Origin: Pseudomonas triticicola | Lineage (GTDB): Bacteria > Pseudomonadota > Gammaproteobacteria > Pseudomonadales > Pseudomonadaceae | Reading direction: 5' to 3' | DNA length: 64,000 nt | Assembly (NCBI RefSeq): GCF_019145375.1 | Contig: NZ_JAHSTX010000001.1 | Span: 2,269,001 to 2,333,000 of the forward strand | Shown: positions 15,450 through 23,153 of the stretch, in pieces | Numbering within the stretch: the stretch's first letter is position 1 | Layout of the letters: each line of letters opens with the position of its first letter | The notes under the pieces: model-generated | Told to the model about the DNA's origin: nothing | What the model saw: the letters and a program-made list of their open reading frames with translations, nothing else | Database searches by the model: none | Made by a program: the position numbers and the translations under genes

Positions 15450-17657
15450 GATGCGCTCGGCCGGCAAATCACTCGCCAGGATGAATTCGGAGCGATCACC
15501 CAATACCAATGGGATGCCGTCGACCGCCTCACTCAGGTCACCCTGCCCGGCGGCGCCACACGTGCGTTTACCTACAACCCGTATAGCCGCGTCACTGCCG
15601 AACGCGACGAGCTCGGCCGTATCACCCGCTACGAATACGCCGACAACCTGCACCTCGTCAGCCGCCGCATCAATCCCGACGGCAGCCAACTGCGCTACCG
15701 CTACGACAATTCGCAACTCAACCTCACCGAGATCGAAAACGAGCGCGGCGAACGCTACCAACTAGATTACTACCCGAACGGCCTGATCCAGCAGGAAACC
15801 GGCTTCGACGGCCGCCGCACCGCGTACGAGTACGACCTGAACGGCCAACTGCTGAAGAAAACCGAGTTCGGCGACGACGGTAGCGAACTGGTTACCGAAT
15901 ACCAGCGCGATGCCGCAGGCCGTTTGCTGGTCAAGACGCTGCCCGATGGCGAAGAGATTCATTACAGCTACGACGCACTCGGTCGCCTGGTAAACGTCGA
16001 CGACGGCCATTGGCCGCTCGCTTATGAATACGACGTGCAAGATCGCTTGATCACCGAACATCAGGGCTGGGGCACCACGCGTTACGCTTACGACAAAGTC
16101 GGTCAGCTCAGCCACTGCCGTCTGCCCGATGGCTGCACGCTCGATTACCGTCATTTGTCCGGTGGACGCCTGAGCAGCATCGACCTCAATGGCTCACGCC
16201 TGACCAGCCACCAATTCAATGCAGGCCGCGAGCAACAGCGCCAACAAGGCTTGCTGCTTAGCCAATACCAATACGATGAACAGGGCCGACTACAGGCCCA
16301 CAGCGTCAGCCAACGGGACAAACACCTGTTCCAGCGTCGCTACAACTACGATGCCAACGGCAATCTCGCCGGCAACGAGGACAGTCGCAAAGGCAACCGC
16401 AGCTATCACTACGACCCGCTGGATCGCCTGATCAGCGTACGCGGTGCAATGCCTGAGAGCTTCGCTCACGACCCCGCAGGCAACCTGCTCAGCCAAAATG
16501 AACTGCCTGCGGCGAACCTCGCCAACGTCAAAGGCAATCGCCTGCTGATGCAAGGCGACCGCCACTACGACTATGACGCCCACGGAAATCTGATCCGCGA
16601 AAGTCGCGGCAACGGCCAAAAGCTCGTCACCGAATACCGCTACGACTGCCAACACCGCCTGATCGGCGTCAGCCTGCCGGGTGGCAGCACCGCAAGCTAC
16701 AAATACGACGCCTTTGGCCGCCGCATCGAGAAAACCGTCGACGGCCATACCACTGAATTTCTATGGCAAGGCGAGCGATTGATCGCCGAAAGCGCAGAAA
16801 ATCGTTATCGCAGCTATATCTACGAACCGGGCAGCTTCCGCCCGTTGGCCATGCTCGACGGCGAAGGCCCATTAAAAGCGGCTCCCTTCTACTACCAACT
16901 CGACCACCTCGGCACTCCGCAAGAGCTCACCGACTACAGCGGCGAAATCATGTGGTCCGCGAGGTACCGAGCGTACGGCAACCTCGCTGCGCTGGATGTC
17001 AGCGAAATCGATAATCCGCTGCGCTTCCAAGGTCAGTATTTCGACGCGGAGACAGGCTTACATTACAACCGTCACCGCTACTACAATCCGGGAACTGGAC
17101 GGTTTTTGACGCCCGATCCGATCAAGCTTGCGGGTGGGTTGAATAGCTACCAGTACGTGACGAACCCTACGGGGTGGGTGGATCCGTTGGGGCTGAACGG
17201 GTGCCCGCCAGATGGAGATGGAAAAGGAAGTCCAACGACAACGACTGGAAATGCAAAGGTCGATACCAAAGAACCGCTTCCACCGGATGTGGACTGGTCA
17301 AGTCCTAGCGTCAAAAGAGCCTCTGCACAACTTGACCAAGGCGCTAAGGACGTTACGGTAAACAGTCGAGCGGAAGCTGAAGAATTGTTTAGAGAAAAAT
17401 ATGTAGGGCAAGGATATAGAAATGCTGAAGAATTTAACTCCGTAACAGCGAAGGATTACTTCCAAACACCTCAAGGAAAAGAATCCTATTACCACTGGGA
17501 TGACACTCCAGTGTCTGATATTGAAACTCGGAAGGTTTACATGGCCAATCACAGCCCTACCGACCCACATGCTGCCATGCCACTTTTACAACTGCACCCT
17601 AAAGACGGAAAAGTAATTCGAATCTACTGGCCAAACTCATTTGCAGGTCAAAAATGA
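15450..17657 (+). CDS. Displaced rhs 3' cassette B2 with toxin tip B (second copy)
   Basis: The frame is open from 15,450; the first candidate start is TTG 15,924, giving 577 codons. It carries a longer piece of the Rhs cocoon than cassette B1, then VDPLGL (Asp codon at 17,181) and a tip B identical to that of B1. No N-terminal delivery domain and no ribosome-binding site at the apparent start are seen, so it is probably not translated as a functional effector on its own. Its 3' two-thirds are near-identical or identical to 10,100-11,629. Confidence 0.75.
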   Translation, partial: DALGRQITRQDEFGAITQYQWDAVDRLTQVTLPGGATRAFTYNPYSRVTAERDELGRITRYEYADNLHLVSRRINPDGSQLRYRYDNSQLNLTEIENERGERYQLDYYPNGLIQQETGFDGRRTAYEYDLNGQLLKKTEFGDDGSELVTEYQRDAAGRLLVKTLPDGEEIHYSYDALGRLVNVDDGHWPLAYEYDVQDRLITEHQGWGTTRYAYDKVGQLSHCRLPDGCTLDYRHLSGGRLSSIDLNGSRLTSHQFNAGREQQRQQGLLLSQYQYDEQGRLQAHSVSQRDKHLFQRRYNYDANGNLAGNEDSRKGNRSYHYDPLDRLISVRGAMPESFAHDPAGNLLSQNELPAANLANVKGNRLLMQGDRHYDYDAHGNLIRESRGNGQKLVTEYRYDCQHRLIGVSLPGGSTASYKYDAFGRRIEKTVDGHTTEFLWQGERLIAESAENRYRSYIYEPGSFRPLAMLDGEGPLKAAPFYYQLDHLGTPQELTDYSGEIMWSARYRAYGNLAALDVSEIDNPLRFQGQYFDAETGLHYNRHRYYNPGTGRFLTPDPIKLAGGLNSYQYVTNPTGWVDPLGLNGCPPDGDGKGSPTTTTGNAKVDTKEPLPPDVDWSSPSVKRASAQLDQGAKDVTVNSRAEAEELFREKYVGQGYRNAEEFNSVTAKDYFQTPQGKESYYHWDDTPVSDIETRKVYMANHSPTDPHAAMPLLQLHPKDGKVIRIYWPNSFAGQK
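16128..16611 (+). repeat. 484-bp direct repeat, copy 2 (rhs core)
   Basis: Second copy of 10,100-10,583, identical by eye. See the first copy for its boundaries. Confidence 0.85.
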
Positions 17658-18716
17658 CAGAACAAAAGAAAATTCCTCGGAGTGTATGGCATGGACTCGA
17701 CGGAGCGAGCTACGACAACATTGCACAGGAACTCCCCTCAGAAGACCCATTGCTACGAAGATGGGCCTCAATATATGCAATTTACAAGTACAAATTTTCG
17801 AACGACCCATATCAATATTATGAATTTATTCACAAATCAAAAAATTCAAAATATGCATTAATAATATTCACTATACCTAGCGAGATAATCGATACAAACG
17901 ATGGCATTGACGATCGCGACATCAACATTTCCGACCTACACACAATGAATTCTGAAGAGGAGATCTATACAACCCTAGGAAAACTAGGAATAGACTCAGA
18001 ATCATTCACACCTCCATGGCGGTGCGAATACCCGCTTTAATAATGATCGATGGGCGGCATTGAATTAAATCTAGACTGCTTTTGGATTTTGATCGGTGAC
18101 TGCCTATCGCGGGCAACTCAGCAGCGGCGACCTCAACGGCTCGCGCCTGACCAGCCAACAGTTCAGCGCCGGTCGCGAGCAACAACGCCAACAAGGCTTG
18201 CTGCTCAGCCAATACCAATACGATGAACAAGTACAACTGCATGCTCACAGCGTCAGTCAGCGGGACAAATACCTGTTCCAGCGTCGCTACAACTACGACG
18301 CCAACGGCAACCTCGCCGGTATTAACGACAGCCGCAAAGGCAGCCGCAGCTTTCACTACGATCCACTGGATCGGCTGATCAGCGTACGCGGCGCTATGCC
18401 GGAGAGCTTCGCCCATGACCCGGCAGGCAACCTCCTCGGCCAGAATGACCTGCCCGCAGCCAACCTCGCCGACGTATAAGGTAATCGCCTGCTGATGCAA
18501 GGCGACCGCCACTACGACTACCACGCCTACGGCAACCTGATCCGCGAACGTCGCGGCACCGGCCAAAGGCTCGTCACCGAATACCGCTACGATTGCCAAC
18601 ACCGCTTGATCGGCGTCAGCCTCCCAGGCGGCAGCACCGCAACCTACAAATACGACGCCTTTGGCCGCCGCATCGAGAAAACCGTCGACGGCCACACCAC
18701 TGAATTCCTCTGGCAA
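17062..18716 (+). repeat. 1,655-bp perfect direct repeat, copy 2
   Basis: Second copy of 11,034-12,688. Just beyond its right edge (from 18,717) the sequence switches to a version that follows the main rhs at about 8,790-8,875 more closely, including GCGAGCGCCTCATCGCTGAA, so the junction looks like a recombination crossover. Confidence 0.88.
17654..18040 (+). CDS. Putative immunity protein B (copy 2)
   Basis: A 128-aa protein identical to 11,626-12,012, again overlapping the toxin B stop by ATGA. Two intact copies could raise immunity dosage. Identity at the DNA level shows a recent duplication or gene conversion rather than long-standing paralogy. Confidence 0.68.
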   Translation: MTEQKKIPRSVWHGLDGASYDNIAQELPSEDPLLRRWASIYAIYKYKFSNDPYQYYEFIHKSKNSKYALIIFTIPSEIIDTNDGIDDRDINISDLHTMNSEEEIYTTLGKLGIDSESFTPPWRCEYPL

Positions 18717-18908
18717 AGCGAGCGCCTCATCGCTGAAATCGCAGAGAACCGCTATCGCAGCTACATCTACGAACCGGGCAGTTTCCGCCCTTTGGCAATG
18801 TTCGGACGGCGAAGGCCCGTTGAAAGCCGTCTCGTCTACTACCAACTCAAGCACCTCGTTTCCCCTCAAGGGCTTATCTGCTACACCGGCAAGATCATGT
18901 GGTCGTGA
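18096..18908 (+). pseudogene. Broken rhs fragment (second copy of cassette C start), no toxin tip
   Basis: 18,096-18,479 and 18,495-18,908 repeat cassette C with the same TAA at 18,477. After 18,716 the sequence resembles the main rhs, then decays: a frameshift near CTTTGGCAATGTTCGGA, scattered changes, and loss of the frame at GTGGTCGTGA. Weak rhs-like traces (CCTACGATAATCTCACGACGCTG) run to about 18,960. Toxin tip and immunity gene are missing. Confidence 0.75.
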
Positions 18909-19014
18909 AGTACCCGGCCTACGATAATCTCACGACGCTGCACTCAGCGAACTCGCTAGCTCGGTAGCATCGCCAGAAGAAAATTAAACCAGGGAATTTG
19001 AGACTGAAGCCCAA

Positions 19015-19512
19015 ATGAATACCCGTCAGATAACGCTTGCCAATCGATGGACCGCAACCTTTCACAACATCGGCGAGTTTCGCATGGGCGTCGAGGGCTG
19101 GAGCTTGCTTCTACAGGGGCCGGATAACCAGACGATCAAATACTTCGCAGATCAGATTGTTCTAGCGAACGACGAGGACGGCACCCAAGCCAACACCTGC
19201 ATCCTGCTCTCGATCGATGGTGTTTACGGCTATTTGCGTACGGCCGTACACGGCGACTGGGTGATCGATTTTGCGCGAGGGATGATTGCCCCTCATCGAG
19301 TAACGATTCGCCATCATCACGACGCTTACGACGAAAGCCTTGCACTATACGAACAGCCGGCCTTCAAACGTGCGCGCCAGTACATCAGTGTTGTCGGAAA
19401 ACACATCTATCTGACTTTTCCGCTAACCAGCGATGCGGATTTTCCCAAGGTATGGGACGCATACCTGGCAATCCGCAAACGCCAACTGGATGAGCTTTAC
19501 TTCGGAACCTGA
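19015..19512 (+). CDS. Hypothetical protein at the end of the rhs array (possible orphan immunity)
   Basis: A 165-aa frame (MNTRQITLANRWTATFHNIGEFRMGVEGWSLLLQG...) I do not recognise. No signal peptide or membrane helix; several aromatic and His-rich stretches (TIRHHHDAYDE). It is less AT-rich than immunity genes A-D. It follows a decayed rhs end, where an immunity gene would be expected, but the distance and composition leave this open. No clear ribosome-binding site; GAAGCCC precedes the ATG. Confidence 0.55.
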   Translation: MNTRQITLANRWTATFHNIGEFRMGVEGWSLLLQGPDNQTIKYFADQIVLANDEDGTQANTCILLSIDGVYGYLRTAVHGDWVIDFARGMIAPHRVTIRHHHDAYDESLALYEQPAFKRARQYISVVGKHIYLTFPLTSDADFPKVWDAYLAIRKRQLDELYFGT

Positions 19513-19653
19513 CAAACGCATGGAGAGGTCCGGCAGTCATCTCTAACCATATACATCGTCATATTCCCGTAGGTTTAATCCTTCCAAATTAAGTTTCACC
19601 TAAGCTTCCCCCGCTAGCATCCCGGCTCATCAACCTGTCGTCTTGAGCCGTGG

Positions 19654-20496
19654 ATGAGTCCCCCCGACATGAAAGCCTTTGATCTACCTATCCAACCGCA
19701 TCCCAACTTCAGCCTCGTCCTGGTCAATTACAAAACCCCGGACATTACCCGCATGTGTCTGGAGCTGTTGCGCGAGCATGTACAGGCGCAGGGCATCGCA
19801 GTGTGGGTGGTGGACAACGATTCGGCGGATGCCAGCCTTGATTATTTGCGTTCGCTGGACTGGATCAATCTGATCGAGCGGCCGTCGCCGGGCAAGGAAA
19901 TGGGGCATATTGCCCATGGCAAGGCGCTGGATCTGGCCTTGGCGAAAGTTGAGACCGATTACCTGTTTCTGCTGCACACCGACACCTTTGTCTACGACAT
20001 GGAAGTGTTTGCGATGATGATGCGCGAATGCACGAAAAGTGCGGACATGGCGGCGGTCGGTTGTGTTGAGCAACTTGATCGTGGGTTACTGCGTGATACC
20101 TGGCGTTTAATTTCGCGATTCTGCAAACATCATGTTCGTCGGCTCAAAGTTCATCTTGGCCTGCGTTCGAAACCGCCACGCCCGTATAAAGAAACCCATT
20201 TGAAAAGTTTCTGCACGCTGTGGAATGCGCGTTTGATGAAGTCGCTCGGATTGCACTTCTGCATGGATGAGAAGGTGCCGGGTTACACGCTTCAGGATCG
20301 AATGGTCGGGTTGGGCTATGGCGTCAGGTTCCTCTCGCCGCGGACGATCTTCCGCTATCTGGATCACATCCAGGCCGGCACCGTCGCGGCGACAGGCACG
20401 TATGGCAAGGATCATCGCCGGACAAAAATGTACCAGCAGACCCTCAAACGCTTGCAGGGGCAGCGCGGCAAAGCCGGCATGCAAGTTTCGACTTGA
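19654..20496 (+). CDS. Glycosyltransferase family 2 protein
   Basis: A 280-aa protein with the GT-A fold start FSLVLVNYKTPDITRMCLELL, VWVVDNDSADASLDYL and a metal-site-like LHTDTFVYD near residue 110, in place of the classic DxD. Such enzymes move a sugar from a nucleotide sugar to an acceptor; the acceptor here is unknown. ATG 19,654 or ATG 19,669 could be the start. It stands alone and is followed by a strong terminator. There is no transmembrane segment. Confidence 0.8.
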   Translation: MSPPDMKAFDLPIQPHPNFSLVLVNYKTPDITRMCLELLREHVQAQGIAVWVVDNDSADASLDYLRSLDWINLIERPSPGKEMGHIAHGKALDLALAKVETDYLFLLHTDTFVYDMEVFAMMMRECTKSADMAAVGCVEQLDRGLLRDTWRLISRFCKHHVRRLKVHLGLRSKPPRPYKETHLKSFCTLWNARLMKSLGLHFCMDEKVPGYTLQDRMVGLGYGVRFLSPRTIFRYLDHIQAGTVAATGTYGKDHRRTKMYQQTLKRLQGQRGKAGMQVST

Positions 20497-20508
20497 TCGA
20501 AAGCAAAC

Positions 20509-20540
20509 AAAAAGGGCGACTGCAAAGTCGCCCTTTTTTG
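20509..20540 (+). terminator. Rho-independent terminator after the glycosyltransferase
   Basis: AAAGGGCGAC (20,511-20,520), loop TGCAAA, GTCGCCCTTT then more Ts: a 10-bp perfect stem with a T-run, 14 bp after the stop codon. Confidence 0.9.
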
Positions 20541-20577
20541 TTTGCAGATTCTGTATACAACTTTTGCAATTAGTGGA

Positions 20578-20640
20578 GTTCGCCCAGTGTAATGGCCTGG
20601 CAATCCATGCACCGGTAAAGAGCCCTGACACTGGGCGAAC
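20578..20640. other. Intergenic 13-bp inverted repeat enclosing 37 bases
   Basis: GTTCGCCCAGTGT (20,578-20,590) pairs perfectly with ACACTGGGCGAAC (20,628-20,640). The surrounding gap 20,541-20,819 otherwise holds AT-rich sequence and a second small dyad ATTGCTCT...AGAGCAAT (20,767-20,800). It could be part of a small RNA or a short palindromic element. I see no convincing gene here. Confidence 0.45.
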
Positions 20641-20819
20641 GCCGAGGATTTTAATTCAAACAAGTGGACATGTCGTCATGGGCAAACATGAAATTTTTGA
20701 ACTGAAAAGTTAAAAACTGTGTTTTACCGATTTTCCCCGAGAATTGTCTTACAAAAACTTTATATGATTGCTCTCATACATAAAGTTGTACAAGAGCAAT
20801 AAACCTGTAGAGCTAATAC

Positions 20820-21404
20820 TCAACTATCGTGCTGGCTGGTCACTTTCAAGATATCGGTATAAGTGACAATAACGCTCTGCCCTATTTTCAGATCCTTCAA
20901 CTTGGCCTGAATCTCCGGCTTCTTCACATCGAGCGTCTTCGATTGTCCGGATGGATTTTGGAGGGTGACCTGATTGGTCTTCAAATCGATTTTGCTGATT
21001 TTCAGCTGCACCTGAACCTGACGATAAGCCTCGCCGCCAGGGTTATCGCTGCCCGGGGCCTTGCGCAGTTCGCCGGTGCGCTCGGTGGTGCCTGGCAGAC
21101 CTTTATCCACATCTGTATCGAGATAAGCGGCGACAGATCGCTGCACCTCGATCTTCACCAAGTCTCCCATTTTTAGGTTGGCGAGGTTTTTCGCTTTGTC
21201 GCTGAGCTGAACGTGGACCTGACGTCCCTCGGGGCCTTCCAGCACGACCTGGTGATTGGCCGGGTCGACGGCGAGCACTTTGGTGGTAACGGAATCGGCC
21301 TCAACGACGGCGGATAACGGAATGTCGGCAGCCAGAGCGCCGAAACTCGTGACAGAAAGCAGCGTTGCGAGGGTGATGGCCTTGGCCAGAGCGTCGAGCT
21401 TCAT
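20820..21404 (-). CDS. Periplasmic hypothetical protein with signal peptide
   Basis: About 194 aa. I prefer the second Met (MKLDALAKAITLATLLSVTSFGALAA) over the one two codons earlier at 21,410. The Sec signal is about 26 aa with an ALAA cleavage site. The mature protein has two similar beta-type segments (VTTKVLAVDPANHQVVLEGPEGRQVHVQL and ISKIDLKTNQVTLQNPSGQSKTLDV), consistent with a duplicated small barrel. It is probably an envelope protein; no enzyme motif is visible and I do not know the function. Confidence 0.75.
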   Translation of the reverse strand: MKLDALAKAITLATLLSVTSFGALAADIPLSAVVEADSVTTKVLAVDPANHQVVLEGPEGRQVHVQLSDKAKNLANLKMGDLVKIEVQRSVAAYLDTDVDKGLPGTTERTGELRKAPGSDNPGGEAYRQVQVQLKISKIDLKTNQVTLQNPSGQSKTLDVKKPEIQAKLKDLKIGQSVIVTYTDILKVTSQHDS

Positions 21405-21490
21405 ATGCATTACTTTCCCTGTGATGAAATGGCGTCGCCCGCTGCCGAATCGACTTCAGCGACGGGCGTGCCAGTGAGCATAGACGCTGT

Positions 21491-21691
21491 TCAAGGCTTG
21501 ACTTGGGTTTGTGGCCCTCGGGTATGTGGCTTGGCGGTCTCCTGCGCAGTGGATTCGCCGCTTGGTGTGCCTTTGCCGCTGACCTGCCGCTGCTTGGGAT
21601 CGGTTGGGCGCAGGGCATCGTTATCGCGTTCGGTTTCGCCGGCCGGGCGTGGTTCGTCGGGATTGTCGTTCTGGTTGATGGTGGTATTCAT
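21491..21691 (-). CDS. Small hydrophilic hypothetical protein
   Basis: A 66-aa protein (MNTTINQNDNPDEPRPAGETERDNDALRP...) rich in Pro, Asn, Asp and Gln, probably disordered. I chose the internal ATG at 21,691 because CTGAGGACTT lies just upstream, and the longer frame would overlap the neighbouring gene. It follows the 80-aa gene by 11 bp on the same strand, forming a small operon. Confidence 0.6.
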   Translation of the reverse strand: MNTTINQNDNPDEPRPAGETERDNDALRPTDPKQRQVSGKGTPSGESTAQETAKPHTRGPQTQVKP

Positions 21692-21702
21692 GGCAGAAGT
21701 CC

Positions 21703-21945
21703 TCAGGCTTCGGGATCGTCGAGTTCGCGGGCGACGTTGACCTCGGGTGACTGCTTGTGCAGATCGTCGGCTTTGGCGCGGAGCAACTGCCATTGCTCAA
21801 GATCGATCGCGCCTTGGCCGAGCAGGTCATCGGCGATGCGCTGCAGATCGAAATAGTGGGCGTCGGGCGATTGCTGCCAAAGCGTCTGATCGTCGAACAG
21901 GCGTTGCCAGGTATTGAGGTCTGGGAGTTGCACGTCGTCGCTCAT
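21703..21945 (-). CDS. Small hypothetical protein
   Basis: An 80-aa acidic, helical protein (MSDDVQLPDLNTWQRLFDDQTLWQQSPDAHYFDLQRIADDLL...). No known domain recognised and no signal peptide. It is the first gene of a two-gene leftward unit with the 66-aa frame. The coding bias is typical of the genome. Confidence 0.65.
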   Translation of the reverse strand: MSDDVQLPDLNTWQRLFDDQTLWQQSPDAHYFDLQRIADDLLGQGAIDLEQWQLLRAKADDLHKQSPEVNVARELDDPEA

Positions 21946-22035
21946 GGGTGAGTCCGAAAATGGCGGGTTTCTGGGTAGAGCGGAGAGCGCTGGTGAGAGT
22001 TCCAGTCAGTTAACTCAGCGGTCACAGCGCTGACG

Positions 22036-22062
22036 CTTTCGCGAGCAGGCTCGCTCCCACAG
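22036..22062. repeat. Single Pseudomonas REP element
   Basis: CTTTCGCGAGCAGGCTCGCT followed by CCCAC is the same core as the REP units at 31,641, 52,543 and 61,883. It lies between two leftward genes. Confidence 0.85.
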
Positions 22063-22079
22063 GGAGCCTGCGTCTGCCG

Positions 22080-23153
22080 TCAATACCCGGTCATTTCCAG
22101 ATAGCCTTGGCCAGGATGGCTGCCGTCAATCTTCACCGGACCTTCCCAATACGGAATACGCAAATCCATCCACGCATTGCGATTGAGCGCATCAACGCTG
22201 ATATCGAGTTGCTTGTCGGGAATGCGGATCGACCATTTCACCGGCATCGGTCGATCAGCCACCTTGGCCGTATCCTGAGGAACGAGGCTGATCTGCTCGC
22301 TGTGCAATGTCTGAATCTGCCCGTCAGCGGCGATCCAGGTGCCGGTCAGATAAGGCGCGCCGTCCTTCTGCCGCATGCGGTAAAGCATCACATGTTCGCC
22401 ACTGTCCAGATGCAGCGAGAACCAGTCCCAGCCAGTTTGATTGGCGGTGAGTGGCTGACTGCTCCACTCGCGATCGAGCCATGCCGGGCCGCTGACGGTG
22501 TAGGTCTGGCCGTCGATCTGCAGCGTACCGCTGGCCTGGAAAAACGGCTGGCTGTAGTAATACGAGGCCTGACCTTCTTCGGATTTCTGGCTGAAACCGT
22601 TGTCGCCTTGCAGCACCAGCGGGCGGCTGGAGGTGAGGCGCAGTTGATAAGCGAAATTCTTGTCACGAGCACTGAGTTGCATATCGCGCAACGGATCCTG
22701 CGCCTGACTGGCAAACATCCAGTCATCGATCCACGCTTCGAACGGCGCCAGGCGCACGCCGGCCTGGCCTACTCCGCCCCGGGCGTAGCGCTCGGCGGCG
22801 TGGTGCACCGAGCGCGAAGTGACTGCCGCATGGCCCAGCCAGATCGTTTGGTTGCCCCAACCGGCCTGCTCAGCGACGGGTTTCAGGGCGCTACGGAACA
22901 GCGTCCATTGTACGCCAAAATCATTGCCCTGCTGATCCTTGAGATTGGCGGTGACGTACCACCACTCGATGCGAAAACCATCATGCGCGCCATGATCGGC
23001 GGGGAAGCTGAACACCCGACCGGGCACCACCGGGGTGAAGGATTGCGCCTGATCGCCCATGCCGGCAAAGCCCTTTTCCTCAGGTGCAGGCTGATCGCAG
23101 CCACCGAGCAGCAGTGCAATCATCAGCACGAGCCAATTAGTCCTCATGGGCAA
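22080..23153 (-). CDS. Lipocalin-like lipoprotein, CrtC/AttH family
   Basis: A 357-aa protein with a lipoprotein signal, lipobox LLGGC about 19 residues in. The body has family landmarks: FSFPADHGAHDGFRIEWWYVTANL, GPAWLDREWSSQP and WDWFSLHLDSGEHVMLYRMR. CrtC/AttH-like proteins form two lipocalin-like barrels; some are carotenoid hydratases, but the envelope forms next to ABC genes have no firmly known substrate. Its start overlaps the permease gene by 17 bp, so it is the last gene of an operon ATPase-permease-lipoprotein similar to AttEFGH of Agrobacterium and Vibrio. A role in moving or binding a lipid-like molecule at the envelope is inference. Confidence 0.85.
   Translation of the reverse strand: MPMRTNWLVLMIALLLGGCDQPAPEEKGFAGMGDQAQSFTPVVPGRVFSFPADHGAHDGFRIEWWYVTANLKDQQGNDFGVQWTLFRSALKPVAEQAGWGNQTIWLGHAAVTSRSVHHAAERYARGGVGQAGVRLAPFEAWIDDWMFASQAQDPLRDMQLSARDKNFAYQLRLTSSRPLVLQGDNGFSQKSEEGQASYYYSQPFFQASGTLQIDGQTYTVSGPAWLDREWSSQPLTANQTGWDWFSLHLDSGEHVMLYRMRQKDGAPYLTGTWIAADGQIQTLHSEQISLVPQDTAKVADRPMPVKWSIRIPDKQLDISVDALNRNAWMDLRIPYWEGPVKIDGSHPGQGYLEMTGY

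Noticed and set aside
9938..19014. Insertion sequence or transposase gene driving the rhs duplication
   Set aside because: No transposase reading frame or terminal inverted repeats found; homologous recombination between rhs cores is sufficient.
20107..20713. Open frames around the glycosyltransferase 3' end on both strands (20,107-20,631, 20,267-20,713, 20,412-20,663)
   Set aside because: They cross a strong terminator and have no domain or ribosome site.
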